From Betaproteobacteria bacterium UBA5216 (GTDB lineage Bacteria; Pseudomonadota; Gammaproteobacteria; Burkholderiales; SG8-41): DNA of 64,000 bases. The notes beneath the pieces were generated by a model. It was not told the origin of the DNA. It made no database searches and was given only the letters and a program-made list of their open reading frames with translations. The first letter of the stretch is position 1. Every line of letters starts with the position of its first letter. Position numbers and translations under genes: made by a program. The stretch is from the NCBI GenBank assembly GCA_002412495.1, contig DHVE01000143.1, forward strand, positions 7,483 to 71,482, given 5' to 3'. Shown piece after piece: positions 32,278 to 40,763 of this stretch.

Positions 32278-34803
32278 TTGCCCGCTGTGTCTTCTCCTGC
32301 CATACGTACGCTGCTCGACGCCATTCGTGAAGCGAGCGGCGAGCTGCTGTTTGAAATCGAGGCCGTGTTGCCCGTCATTCGTCCGCACGGCGAGGCGGTA
32401 ACGCTCGAATGGATCAACGCATGTCGCGCGTTGTTTGATTTTGATCACGAGGCCGGGCGTGTATTTGCGCGCGGCAGCCGCGAAGCCGAAAAAGTATCCG
32501 AGGTGGTATTGCCATGGACGCGTCAGGCGCTCGCCATCATGCGCTGGCGCCACACGCTGCCCGCGATCGACGGCTTTGTTAAAAACTTGCCGCGCGCGTT
32601 CGGTTCGCTGGGCCATGCCGGCGAGGATCGTTGGGCCGCCATCGGCCTGACGTGGTGCGCGCGCTCGGTCGATTGCGGTTGCGCTTATTTCGCGACGCCG
32701 GTGCTCGAAATGTCCGGGCGCGGCGGCGGCATCGCGGCCATCGAACAACTGAATACGCCCGCCGAAGAACTTTATGATTCGCGCAAATTGCAACTGGGCA
32801 CGTTCCTGCCAGGCGCGATCCGGGTGCGCAATCTGCTGGGCACGCAGGCGGTGTTGCCGTGGGCGATGCGCGGCGCGGACATCATGCAATCGGGCCGCAC
32901 GCGTGGCGAAGCGTATTTCCGGCTTGAATCCGAAGAGAGCCTCGCGCTGCTCCTCGAAAACATGCAGGGCTACAAGCTCGCGGACCGCAATCGCCTGCTG
33001 GGCATCCTGCTCGAAGTGTGGTTCGGCGAGGGCATGGAACTGAAAGAAAGTACCTGGTCGCCCGAAAAAGGCCGCCCGTTCATGGAGATGGATGGCGCCA
33101 GCCTGTATTTCCCTGCGGTGATGGGTAATCGCGAAGAGGCGATTTTGTCAGTGCTGCATGCGGCGGGGCACATGCGCCACGGCACGTTTGACCGTGCTGC
33201 CATGAAACAGATGTTCGCCGATGCAAAGGTGGAGTTCCCCGAAAGCGATGCGGTTTCGTGGGCGCCGATTTTCACGCGTTTTGGCGATGACGCGATGCGT
33301 TTTCAGTTGATCTTCGACATGTGCGAAGACCTGCGCGTCGAATCGCGGCTGCAAAAACACATACCGAATTATTTTCAGCGGCTGATCGCAGCAGCGCGCG
33401 CCACACTGGCGCGGCATCCGGAAACGGCGCCGTACTACGAATTGGCGGTCGCCACCGCCGAAGATGCGTTGCGCGCCGCCCGAGGTGCAAATAGCGATCC
33501 GGTGCGCGACAAACGTTTTGCGCCGTTGTATGAAAGCAGCGCAACGCTGGCGGATGCGCATCGTATTGCGGGCGAGATCTTCGCGGAGAACACGCTGCCG
33601 CGCGTGACCGATGCCGAAGCGTTTACGGCGGCGTTTCTGCCGGGGCGTGGACCCAATACCTCGCGCGTGGCGCATCCGCAAGACAACCCGGAAGAAAATC
33701 AGCAAAGCCAACCCGGCGCGGAGCAGGAAAATCAACCCGACGAGCAGGGCGAGGATGAGAGTGATTCGCCTACCGAATCCGAAAGCGGCGAGCAGCAGGA
33801 CGGCGGCGAAAAACAGGAGACGGCGGGCTACGGTGAAAGCAGCGGCGCCGCCAAACGTGGCGAAAATCGTCCGGATGGCCAGCAAACCGGACGTGGTCCC
33901 GCCGACAAGGGCATTCCGTATCCCGAGTGGGATTACCGCGAATCGCGTTACAAAAAGAACTGGAGCTGGGTACAGGAAAAACGTCTCGGTGAATCTAATT
34001 CCACCGAGACCATTCGCCTGATGAAGCAGTATTCCAACGCGTTGAAGCGTTTGAAAAAAGCCATACAGTCGCAAAAGCCCACGCGCATGTCGCCCAAGGT
34101 AAAGCAGATGGATGGCGACGAAATCGATTTGAACGCGGTGGTGGAGTACGTGGCGGAAAAAATCTCCGGCCGTTCGCCAAGTCCGGCGATCTACCGGCGG
34201 CGCGAAATGCGGCAGCGCGAAATCTCGGTGATTCTGCTGGCGGACATGTCCACCTCGATTATGCAGCACCTGCCGGAAGGCGGTGGACGTCTGGTGGATC
34301 GCATACGCGCGGGCGTGTTGCTGTTCGCGGAGGGCATGGAGGAAGTCGGTGACAACTACGCAATCGCCGGTTTTTGTTCCAAGTACCGCGATAACGTGAG
34401 TTACTACAACATCAAGGATTTTGACGAAGTCTACAACGACGACGTGCGCAGCCAGATTGGCGGTATGTCGGGGCGGCTCGCCACGCGCATGGGCGCGGCG
34501 ATACGCCATGCCACGAAACATTTTGAGCGCGTGGAAAGCCGCCGGCGCTTGTTGTTGCTGTTGTCGGATGGCCGCCCGGAAGATTACGACGACGGCGGTG
34601 ATCGCCGCTACCTGCACGAAGACACGCGCATGGCGGTGAAAGAAGCCGTGGCGAAAGGCGTGCATCCGTTCTGCATTACCGTGGATACCATGGCCAACCA
34701 GTACCTGCCGCAGATTTTCGGCGCGGGGCATTACCTGGTGCTGGACCACATCAACAGTTTGCCGAACAAACTGCCGGAGATTTATTTGCGGCTGCGGCGG
34801 TAG
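32278..34803 (+). CDS. cbbO: CbbO/NorD-type VWA-domain activator
   Basis: An 841-residue protein. The N-terminal region is helical, followed by a central CbbO/NorD region, an acidic Gln/Glu/Asp/Ser-rich linker at about 460-550, and a C-terminal VWA domain from about 645 with the MIDAS motif DMSTS and LLLLSDGRPEDYDD. The start is either TTG 32278 or GTG 32287; neither has a clear Shine-Dalgarno at ideal spacing. It forms an AAA+/VWA chaperone pair with the preceding ATPase. Which enzyme it remodels is not given by context. Confidence 0.86.
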   Translation: MPAVSSPAIRTLLDAIREASGELLFEIEAVLPVIRPHGEAVTLEWINACRALFDFDHEAGRVFARGSREAEKVSEVVLPWTRQALAIMRWRHTLPAIDGFVKNLPRAFGSLGHAGEDRWAAIGLTWCARSVDCGCAYFATPVLEMSGRGGGIAAIEQLNTPAEELYDSRKLQLGTFLPGAIRVRNLLGTQAVLPWAMRGADIMQSGRTRGEAYFRLESEESLALLLENMQGYKLADRNRLLGILLEVWFGEGMELKESTWSPEKGRPFMEMDGASLYFPAVMGNREEAILSVLHAAGHMRHGTFDRAAMKQMFADAKVEFPESDAVSWAPIFTRFGDDAMRFQLIFDMCEDLRVESRLQKHIPNYFQRLIAAARATLARHPETAPYYELAVATAEDALRAARGANSDPVRDKRFAPLYESSATLADAHRIAGEIFAENTLPRVTDAEAFTAAFLPGRGPNTSRVAHPQDNPEENQQSQPGAEQENQPDEQGEDESDSPTESESGEQQDGGEKQETAGYGESSGAAKRGENRPDGQQTGRGPADKGIPYPEWDYRESRYKKNWSWVQEKRLGESNSTETIRLMKQYSNALKRLKKAIQSQKPTRMSPKVKQMDGDEIDLNAVVEYVAEKISGRSPSPAIYRRREMRQREISVILLADMSTSIMQHLPEGGGRLVDRIRAGVLLFAEGMEEVGDNYAIAGFCSKYRDNVSYYNIKDFDEVYNDDVRSQIGGMSGRLATRMGAAIRHATKHFERVESRRRLLLLLSDGRPEDYDDGGDRRYLHEDTRMAVKEAVAKGVHPFCITVDTMANQYLPQIFGAGHYLVLDHINSLPNKLPEIYLRLRR

Positions 34804-34946
34804 GGCGGATGGCCATACCAAAAACATGATCCCCTCTTTCCCGGACACGGGGGACTTCGTACAGCACCCCCTTGAGCGGTGGTGGTTAGGGTGAGGGGGA
34901 GCATGCAAGCACCACGCAATTTGCATCCCAAGATTCGGAGCTTGTA

Positions 34947-35687
34947 ATGAACGACACCACTAAACCCCGCTACATCCTCGGTACTGTCACCCCGGTAGGC
35001 GCCAAGCTTCATCCGCTGCCGCAACCGCAACCCCTGTTACCGCCCGACATCCTGCGTATTTCGTCTTCGATCGAGGTCAGCGATTACACGCGTGACGGCG
35101 TACATGAGGCCATCGATCAGCGCTACTGGAACTGCATTGACGAACTGGCGAAGCAGGGCGCGAACAGCATCACCATCGCAGGCTTCCCGATAGCCTCGCA
35201 ACTGGGCCGCAAGCGCGTGCTCGAACTGCTCGACGAAACCGCGCGCAAGACCGGCGCCGTGGCCGATGCCCACGCCGAGGCCACCGTCGCCGCGTTCCAG
35301 CACTTCGGCGCGAAACGCATTGCGGTGGCGAGCCGCTGGTCCGATCCGCTCAACAAGCTGGTAACGGATTATTTGACGCAAGCCGGCATCGAAGTGCTCA
35401 CCATCACCGGTGTCGGGCAGTGGGCGAAGCAGGCGTTTTCGATGAGCATCGAGGAAGGCGTGAAACTCGCGTTCCAGTTGGGCCGCGAGGCGATGCGTAA
35501 GGCGCCCAGGGCCGACGCGCTGTTTCTGGCGGGTGGCGCATGGCGCAGTCTTGCCGCCGTGCCGATTTTGGAAGAGGATTTTGGTATTCCCGTAGTGACC
35601 AATCCGATTACCCAGCCGTGGCGCTTGATGGCCGCGGGTATCGCACCACCGGTGGAGGGGTGGGGGCGGCTGCTGGCGGGGAAGTGA
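34947..35687 (+). CDS. Asp/Glu-racemase / maleate-isomerase superfamily protein lacking the catalytic cysteines
   Basis: A 246-residue protein with the two-domain fold of arylmalonate decarboxylase and maleate isomerase: ILGTVTPVGAKLHP at the N-terminus, GANSITIAGFPIASQLG in domain 1, AVASRWSDPLNKLV and DALFLAGGAWRSLAAVPILEEDFGIPVVTNPITQPW in domain 2. In known enzymes a Cys stands in each half; here neither equivalent position carries one (GGAW replaces the usual SCxxL-type motif). It may be a decarboxylase variant, a binding protein or another enzyme. No partner gene is obvious. Confidence 0.75.
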   Translation: MNDTTKPRYILGTVTPVGAKLHPLPQPQPLLPPDILRISSSIEVSDYTRDGVHEAIDQRYWNCIDELAKQGANSITIAGFPIASQLGRKRVLELLDETARKTGAVADAHAEATVAAFQHFGAKRIAVASRWSDPLNKLVTDYLTQAGIEVLTITGVGQWAKQAFSMSIEEGVKLAFQLGREAMRKAPRADALFLAGGAWRSLAAVPILEEDFGIPVVTNPITQPWRLMAAGIAPPVEGWGRLLAGK

Positions 35688-35770
35688 ATCGAATAGTGAG
35701 AATCTATCCTCACGGTCGTTCCCGCCCGGACTGGAGCCTGTAAGCCGTTGCAAGTGGCATGTGTGTTATG

Positions 35771-35790
35771 GGTTCCCGCCTGCGCGGGAA
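35771..35790. repeat. REP-like palindrome GTTCCCGC-CTGC-GCGGGAAC
   Basis: A perfect eight-base-pair hairpin followed by GACA, the type of short intergenic palindrome scattered in many proteobacterial genomes. A half-copy (GGTCGTTCCCGCC) lies about 60 bases upstream. A genome-wide count would confirm it as a repeat. Confidence 0.5.
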
Positions 35791-35841
35791 CGACAGGGTT
35801 GCTTGTGAACGAACTTCGCACTGAATATAAAGGAGTCAATC

Positions 35842-36447
35842 ATGCGTCTATGGCATAACCCCGCATCCCCCTTTGCGCGCAAGGTGCGCATTGTTGCACG
35901 CGAGACCGGCTTGCTGCCGCGCATCGAAGAAATCACCGCCATGGTGTCGCCGGTCAGTCCCAATACGGATCTCGCCGCGCGCAATCCGCTGGTGAAAATT
36001 CCCGCTCTGGAAACCAATGACGGCAAGGTGTTGTACGATTCGTCGGTGATCTGCGAGTATCTCGACAGTCTGCACAACGTCGAGCGTTTGATTCCATCCG
36101 ATGCCGCGCGCTGGGATGCGCTCAGGTTGCAGTCGCTGTGCGACGGCATACTCGATGCGGCTGTATTGTGCCGCTATGAAACCTTCGTGCGCCCGGAACC
36201 CTATCGCTGGAACGACTGGATCAAGGGGCAGTTCACCAAGATCAACAATGGCCTCGATGCACTGGCAGCCGAAGCGCCCGCGTGGGGCGCAGGCTTCGGC
36301 ATCGGCCAGGTCGGCGCGGTCTGTGTGCTTGGATACCTTGATTTTCGCTTCGCCGATGAAAACTGGCGCGCGTCCCGGCCGCGGTTGGCGCAGTGGTATA
36401 CGTCAGTGGTATCGCGGGGTTCGGTGACGGCCACGATGCCGGCGTGA
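35842..36447 (+). CDS. Glutathione S-transferase family protein (YibF-like)
   Basis: A 201-residue GST with LWHNPASPFARKVRIVARETGL (Ser active-site candidate after P), NPLVKIPALETNDGKVLYDSSVICEYLD (cis-Pro and Ser glutathione site) and a short helical C-terminal domain ending YLDFRF..RLAQWY. AAAGGAG stands upstream of the ATG. It resembles the short YibF-like subgroup. Standing alone between the racemase-like gene and the opposing Bug gene, it has no clear pathway. Confidence 0.88.
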   Translation: MRLWHNPASPFARKVRIVARETGLLPRIEEITAMVSPVSPNTDLAARNPLVKIPALETNDGKVLYDSSVICEYLDSLHNVERLIPSDAARWDALRLQSLCDGILDAAVLCRYETFVRPEPYRWNDWIKGQFTKINNGLDALAAEAPAWGAGFGIGQVGAVCVLGYLDFRFADENWRASRPRLAQWYTSVVSRGSVTATMPA

Positions 36448-36530
36448 TGGTATTCGGGAAGTGGAAGCCCGTTTCCGCGGCTCAGACAGCGGTGGTGCGT
36501 TACCGCACGCCAAACTTGCTGGTGCGGCGC

Positions 36531-37478
36531 TCACTCCCCCTGAATTTTCGCTTCCCGCACCACCTGTCCCCACTTCACGATTTCGGCTTTGATAAACGTG
36601 CCGAATTCTTCGGGGCGTGACGTGACAGCGACGTTACCGGAAACCAGGTAGCCGTTTTCCACATCGGGCAGGCGTACCACTTTGACGATTTCGGCGTGCA
36701 GCCGGTTGATTGCCGTGGTAGGCGTGCCTTTCGGCGCGAACAGACCAAACCATGTTGCCGCGTCATAGCCCGGCACGCCGGCTTCGGCGATGGCAGGCAC
36801 GTCAGGCATTTGCGGCGCACGCTTGGCGCTGGTGACGGCAAGCGCCGTCATGCGTCCAGCCTTTGCGTGCGGGATGACGATGGCGATGCCGGGCAGGCCG
36901 ACTTTGACATGACCGCCGAGCAGGTCCGCCGTGGCGGGCCCGCTGCCTTTGTAAGGCACATGCGTCATGTTGATTTTTGCCATGGTGAGAAACAGCGACG
37001 CGTATAAATGCGTGGCGCCACCCGTGCCGCCAGAGGCGTAATTGATTTTGCCCGGTTGGGACTGGGCGAGTGCGATCAGCTCTTTCACCGAGCGCACGCC
37101 AAGGGAAGGATGCACTACCAGCACATTGGGCGCATTTGCAACTTGCATCACCGGCGCGAAGTCGCGCGCGGGATCAAATGGCAGTTTGCCGTAGAGCGCG
37201 GGCAGCACCGCAAACGGCGTGCCGGTGAGCAACAGCGTGTAGCCATCGGGTTGGGCGCGCGCGACAATTTCCGAGCCGATGGCGCTGCCCGCGCCGGGTC
37301 GGTTATCGACGATGACCTGATGACCGAATACGTCGGAAAGTTTTGCCGCGATCAGCCGACCGGGAACATCCGTGGCGCCGCCGGGAGAATAAGGTATGAC
37401 CACGCGAATCGGTCGCGTGGGATACGGCTGCGCAGTCACTGTGCCCGCCGTGGCCAAGACGCCGCCGACCAGTGCCAA
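36531..37478 (-). CDS. Bug-type tricarboxylate-transporter receptor, unusual 5' end
   Basis: A periplasmic TctC/Bug receptor (315 residues) with YPTRPIRVVIPYSPGGATDVPGR, VDNRPGAGSAIGSE, NYASGGTGGATHLYASLF and HVPYKGSGPATADLLGG. The only usual start is a TTG at 37478, which gives a signal sequence (MALVGGVLATAGTVTAQ) without a positively charged N-region; upstream the frame is open only to a TAA near 37530 and has no ATG or GTG. Either a rare start is used or the N-terminus is damaged. No ribosome-binding site was seen. Confidence 0.82.
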   Translation of the reverse strand: MALVGGVLATAGTVTAQPYPTRPIRVVIPYSPGGATDVPGRLIAAKLSDVFGHQVIVDNRPGAGSAIGSEIVARAQPDGYTLLLTGTPFAVLPALYGKLPFDPARDFAPVMQVANAPNVLVVHPSLGVRSVKELIALAQSQPGKINYASGGTGGATHLYASLFLTMAKINMTHVPYKGSGPATADLLGGHVKVGLPGIAIVIPHAKAGRMTALAVTSAKRAPQMPDVPAIAEAGVPGYDAATWFGLFAPKGTPTTAINRLHAEIVKVVRLPDVENGYLVSGNVAVTSRPEEFGTFIKAEIVKWGQVVREAKIQGE

Positions 37479-37546
37479 CAGTTGATGTGAGAGGAGTATG
37501 TAAATGATAATAAAAACAAATAGTTACATAATTTATCGCTAGGGCT

Positions 37547-37957
37547 TCAGTAGGTCATGCACGCCGCATTCAGTACGCCGGTGGCCAGCGACAGCATGCC
37601 AAGAAAGGTGCCTTGTGCGACTTTTCCGTCGGGGACGTCTTTGGAGATGCTCGGTATTAATAGGCGGACGATCGCATATGCCAGTAATTGAATCACCAGC
37701 GCGATGCCGCCCCACATCAGCATGTCGAGCAGACTTCCGCTCTGTGCGATGGCCTTGGCCAGCGGAATGGTAAAGCCCATCATTGCGCCCGACAGACTAA
37801 TGGCGGCAGCGACATTGCCGGCCCGTATCAATTGGATTTCGTGGTAAGGCGTGATCTTGATGTATATAAACAAGAACACCGCGAGCATGACCAGCGCGGC
37901 TACAAGGTGAATGATGAAGGCGGGGAATCCGGTGATCGACTCTTGCAGGATGTCCAT
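37547..37957 (-). CDS. DUF350 membrane protein
   Basis: A 136-residue protein with four hydrophobic helices and the family motif IRAGNVAAAISLSGAMMGFTIPLA. DUF350 proteins (YjfL in E. coli) are inner-membrane proteins of unknown function encoded beside GspS-like ATP-grasp genes, as here, where it follows the synthase gene by nine bases. Third gene of a DUF1190-GspS-DUF350 operon. Confidence 0.88.
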   Translation of the reverse strand: MDILQESITGFPAFIIHLVAALVMLAVFLFIYIKITPYHEIQLIRAGNVAAAISLSGAMMGFTIPLAKAIAQSGSLLDMLMWGGIALVIQLLAYAIVRLLIPSISKDVPDGKVAQGTFLGMLSLATGVLNAACMTY

Positions 37958-37966
37958 GTTTTCCTC

Positions 37967-39097
37967 TTAGGTGAAATAATGCGGAACAAAGCGGCTGGTG
38001 TTGGTGGTGATGCGTTGTGTGTTTTCTCGGATGCCCATGCCGGCGGCTTCGTCGCCAACAATCCAGCTGCCGATGACAGGATAGTTGCCGCTGAAATCGG
38101 GCAACGCCGAATAGGCTTGGTAGACATAACCTTCGGTGCCGTAGCTGCCTGGCTGGGCGATGGTGCCGTGCCAGGTATGCAACTCGACGTTGGCGCCTTC
38201 GCGTGAATAGATCGGCTTGCGCACGTATTGCTGCGACTGCAATTTGGCTTGATCAAAGTAGCACGGCAACAGGTTGGGGTGCTTCGGATTAAGCTCCCAC
38301 AACACCGGCAGTATTGCCTTGCTGCTCATCAGCACTTTCCATGCCGGCTCGATGACGGGGATGGCCGACAACGGCAGATTGGGGCCGAATGATTCGTTGG
38401 CCAGCCATTCCCATGGATACAGTTTGAACAGCGCGGGAATGCCATTGTTTTCAAGATCGGCGAACTGTTCGGTGGCGGCATCCCAACCCATGTCTTCGAT
38501 GAAAATCTGCCGCGTGTTGATGCCGGCTTGCATCGCCGTGTCGCGCATATACTCGGCATTGCCGAAATCCTCGATATTGTCCTTGACGCAGGCGAAATAC
38601 ATCACGGGGTTTTCGTAATGATCGCGAATTTCCTTCCAGCGTTCAATCAGACGTTCGTGCAGTGAATTGAATTGATCGTGGTTGGGTTTGACGGCCTGCT
38701 GCCAGTTCCATTGCGCGACGGCACATTCGATCAATGAGGTCGGCGTATCGGCGTTGTACTCCAGCAACTTTGGCGCATTGATGCCGTCGTAACAGAAATC
38801 AAAACGTCCGAACAGCGTGGGGTCGTCGGCATTCCACGAATCAACGGCATACTCGATAAACCAGTCGGGCAATGCAAACGGCTTGAACGCGCGCTTGCTG
38901 ATGACGTGATCCACGGCCTTGAGGCATAGTTCGTGCAGCTTCCACGTGGCTTCTTCGATCATGTCGATTTCGCTGCTGGAGAAGCGGTAACACACCGATT
39001 CGTCCCAATAGACGCCATCAAGACTGTGAAAATGGAAACCGAGATCTTCGAACTGGCGTTGCCAGTCGGCTCGCGGCTTGAGCGTTTCGCGTTCCAT
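37967..39097 (-). CDS. Glutathionylspermidine-synthase-like ATP-grasp ligase (YjfC/YgiC family)
   Basis: A 376-residue protein homologous to the synthetase half of glutathionylspermidine synthase. It shows GRFDFCYDG..PKLLEYNADTPTSLIECAV near the middle of the N-terminal half, the ATP-grasp PALFKLYPWEWLANESFG and RKPIYSREGANVEL segments, and the terminal VIGSWIVGDEAAGMGIREN. It lacks the N-terminal amidase domain, as do E. coli YgiC and YjfC. The acceptor peptide is unknown. Its ATG overlaps the stop of the DUF1190 gene (TAATG). Confidence 0.9.
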   Translation of the reverse strand: MERETLKPRADWQRQFEDLGFHFHSLDGVYWDESVCYRFSSSEIDMIEEATWKLHELCLKAVDHVISKRAFKPFALPDWFIEYAVDSWNADDPTLFGRFDFCYDGINAPKLLEYNADTPTSLIECAVAQWNWQQAVKPNHDQFNSLHERLIERWKEIRDHYENPVMYFACVKDNIEDFGNAEYMRDTAMQAGINTRQIFIEDMGWDAATEQFADLENNGIPALFKLYPWEWLANESFGPNLPLSAIPVIEPAWKVLMSSKAILPVLWELNPKHPNLLPCYFDQAKLQSQQYVRKPIYSREGANVELHTWHGTIAQPGSYGTEGYVYQAYSALPDFSGNYPVIGSWIVGDEAAGMGIRENTQRITTNTSRFVPHYFT

Positions 39098-39495
39098 TAA
39101 CTACCGCTGCTACTGCTGCTTGAGTGGCCGCTGCTGGCATGGGAGGACGAACTCGAACCGAAGCCGCTGCGGGATACATGCGCGGTTCCCATGGCACGGC
39201 TGCCGGGACGCGCTTCGCTGGTCGCGCCGTCGCTGAGCGAATTGCGGCTGCTGCCGTAGGTGCCGTGGGAATAGGCCGGACCGTAGTAATGGGTATATGA
39301 CGAACTGCCGCTGCGCGTTTGCCGCGGCTCGCACTTGGCGGGATCGGCGCCCCAATCCTGCACGCAGTCCGCCTTGGAGGCATACATATCGCGTCGCATG
39401 GTCTCCGTGGGCGATGGGCTCTGGCCGCACGCCGTCATGGCCGACGCGCCCACAAGCACGAGTGTTACCGATGAAGATGAACGACGCCGATTCAT
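39097..39495 (-). CDS. DUF1190-type lipoprotein, partner of the GspS-like gene
   Basis: From ATG 39495 (132 residues): a basic N-terminus, a hydrophobic signal and the lipobox MTACGQ, then RRDMYASKADCVQDWG..CE, the DUF1190 (YgiB/YjfM) cysteine region, followed by a tail very rich in Ser and Gly ending in a near-pure Ser run. The longer in-frame start at 39531 lacks a signal-like N-terminus. The gene overlaps the ATP-grasp gene, giving the conserved yjfM-yjfC type pair. Confidence 0.75.
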   Translation of the reverse strand: MNRRRSSSSVTLVLVGASAMTACGQSPSPTETMRRDMYASKADCVQDWGADPAKCEPRQTRSGSSSYTHYYGPAYSHGTYGSSRNSLSDGATSEARPGSRAMGTAHVSRSGFGSSSSSHASSGHSSSSSSGS

Positions 39496-39604
39496 GTATT
39501 GCGCCTCCGCTGGAAATAACGACGCAATCATAGCGCGACGGGTTTCGATTGGGGAGTGGCTTTGTGGCCCTGATTCCGATAAAATTACAATTGTTCGTTT
39601 TTTC

Positions 39605-39681
39605 AGGCGCGTAGCTCAGCTGGTTAGAGCACCACCTTGACATGGTGGGGGTCGTTGGTTCGAGTCCAATCGCGCCTACCA
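39605..39681 (+). tRNA. tRNA-Val (anticodon GAC)
   Basis: A 77-nt cloverleaf: acceptor AGGCGCG/CGCGCCT with A discriminator and encoded CCA, D-arm AGCTCAGCTGGTTAGAGC, anticodon stem ACCACC/GGTGGG with loop TTGACAT, and T-arm with GTTCGAGTC. The anticodon GAC reads GUC codons. Confidence 0.95.
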
Positions 39682-40268
39682 ATAACCCGTAGATGTTAGA
39701 GTCCTCGTCTTCCCGCTGGGAGGGCTCAATTCGTGATTGTGCGTGATTGGCCTGAATTCTCGTTTTATGGGGCCGCATTCAACTGGCCCATTTCGTTTGG
39801 CCTGCCCGTCCCAATTCTTATGAGTGGATTCGCGTGGATCAAGCGCGGTGAATTTTTCTGCCGCTTTGTTCTCCCGTGCAGTATTTCGTCAATTGATCGA
39901 GCGGCACTCAACTTTGTTAATGCCGCGCTAAAGATATCGCCGTGCATGCCGTAGTGTACGTTACTGCGGAACGAATTGTGCCGCCAGGTAGCGGCAGTGC
40001 GCCGGTCCCAGAGCACGACATGGTGCAGCCGCTACCACTTGCTGTCCGGTAACGATGCTGCCGTGGAGGCATTACCAATATGATCGCACGTACATCGTGT
40101 GGTCCTGCAGTCGATAGTATCGACCAGTCAGTGACCGGCATTGACCGGATCCCAATCAGAACTCAGCGCGTATTGGCTACCATGGCTTGCCGGATTTCCC
40201 GTGCATGGCCGGTTACCGGGGCTTTATGCAAGCCCAAGGCGGTGATTCAGGGCGTATGAATGCCCAGG
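39682..40268. other. About 590 bp without a recognisable gene downstream of tRNA-Val
   Basis: Two short frames (plus 39733-39954, minus 39765-40016) lack family features and ribosome-binding sites. The stretch contains an inverted repeat GGTAGCGGC (39987-39995) with GCCGCTACC (40028-40036), a perfect palindrome GTCGATA-G-TATCGAC (40110-40124), and GACCGG words near 40132-40147. It could be the remnant of a decayed element, but no copy of the tRNA-Val end was found in it. Confidence 0.4.
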
Positions 40269-40748
40269 TCAGGCGACCGCGATTTGGTGCGCGGTACGAT
40301 AGCCGACCGTACTACCGTCAGACGCATAAGCGGCCGGCAGGCGCGCTGATGAAAATAGCGCCTGCAATGCACGTTGCGTGCTTTTGAGGCGAGCTGCAAT
40401 CATAATGCCATTGCTGATATTCAACTGATTGGCGGTCGTTGCCAGTGTCAGCAGCTTTAGCCACTCTTCGGCTTCCGGCCTGTCGTCAGGGTAGCGTTCA
40501 TTGAGGAAGCTTTCGATCCCGGTGCGAGTCGGCTCCACGCCATGATCGATCAGCCATTGCTGGCGTTGCTCGCCCAGTCTTGTCAGGCTCAATACCCACT
40601 GTGCCTTGGTCTCGGAAAACAATCCTAGTTGGTCCGTTTCGCCCTTGAGCAATAACTGTTGCTCCTTGCCCAGCACATCGATACACGCACGCAATGCTGC
40701 GTTCTCGGCTGACAGAATGCTGTGAAGGTCATGGCGGTCGTTACTCAT
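40269..40748 (-). CDS. flgN: Flagellar export chaperone FlgN
   Basis: FlgN escorts the hook-filament junction proteins FlgK and FlgL to the export gate. The 159-residue protein is almost entirely helical, with LHSILSAENAALRACIDVLGKEQQLLLKGE at the N-terminus and a central ETKAQWVLSL helix. The ATG at 40748 is chosen over the GTG at 40754, because AGGAG lies five bases before the ATG and would overlap the GTG. It follows flgM by 15 bases as the last gene of flgA-flgM-flgN. Confidence 0.88.
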   Translation of the reverse strand: MSNDRHDLHSILSAENAALRACIDVLGKEQQLLLKGETDQLGLFSETKAQWVLSLTRLGEQRQQWLIDHGVEPTRTGIESFLNERYPDDRPEAEEWLKLLTLATTANQLNISNGIMIAARLKSTQRALQALFSSARLPAAYASDGSTVGYRTAHQIAVA

Positions 40749-40763
40749 ATCCACTCCTGCCGC

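Noticed and set aside
31414..32889. 491-codon minus-strand frame opposite cbbQ and the start of cbbO
   Set aside because: It spans two well-supported genes on the other strand and shows the Arg/His-rich composition of a mirror frame.
31417..34803. Evidence for CO2 fixation
   Set aside because: The CbbQ/CbbO names reflect family resemblance only; no RuBisCO or phosphoribulokinase gene is in the window.
33148..34926. 592-codon minus-strand frame opposite cbbO
   Set aside because: Shadow frame of a GC-rich gene; no start signals or domains, while the plus strand encodes a recognisable VWA protein.
39733..40016. Small genes or a transposase remnant after tRNA-Val
   Set aside because: Both short frames lack ribosome-binding sites and recognisable motifs, and no terminal repeats flank them.
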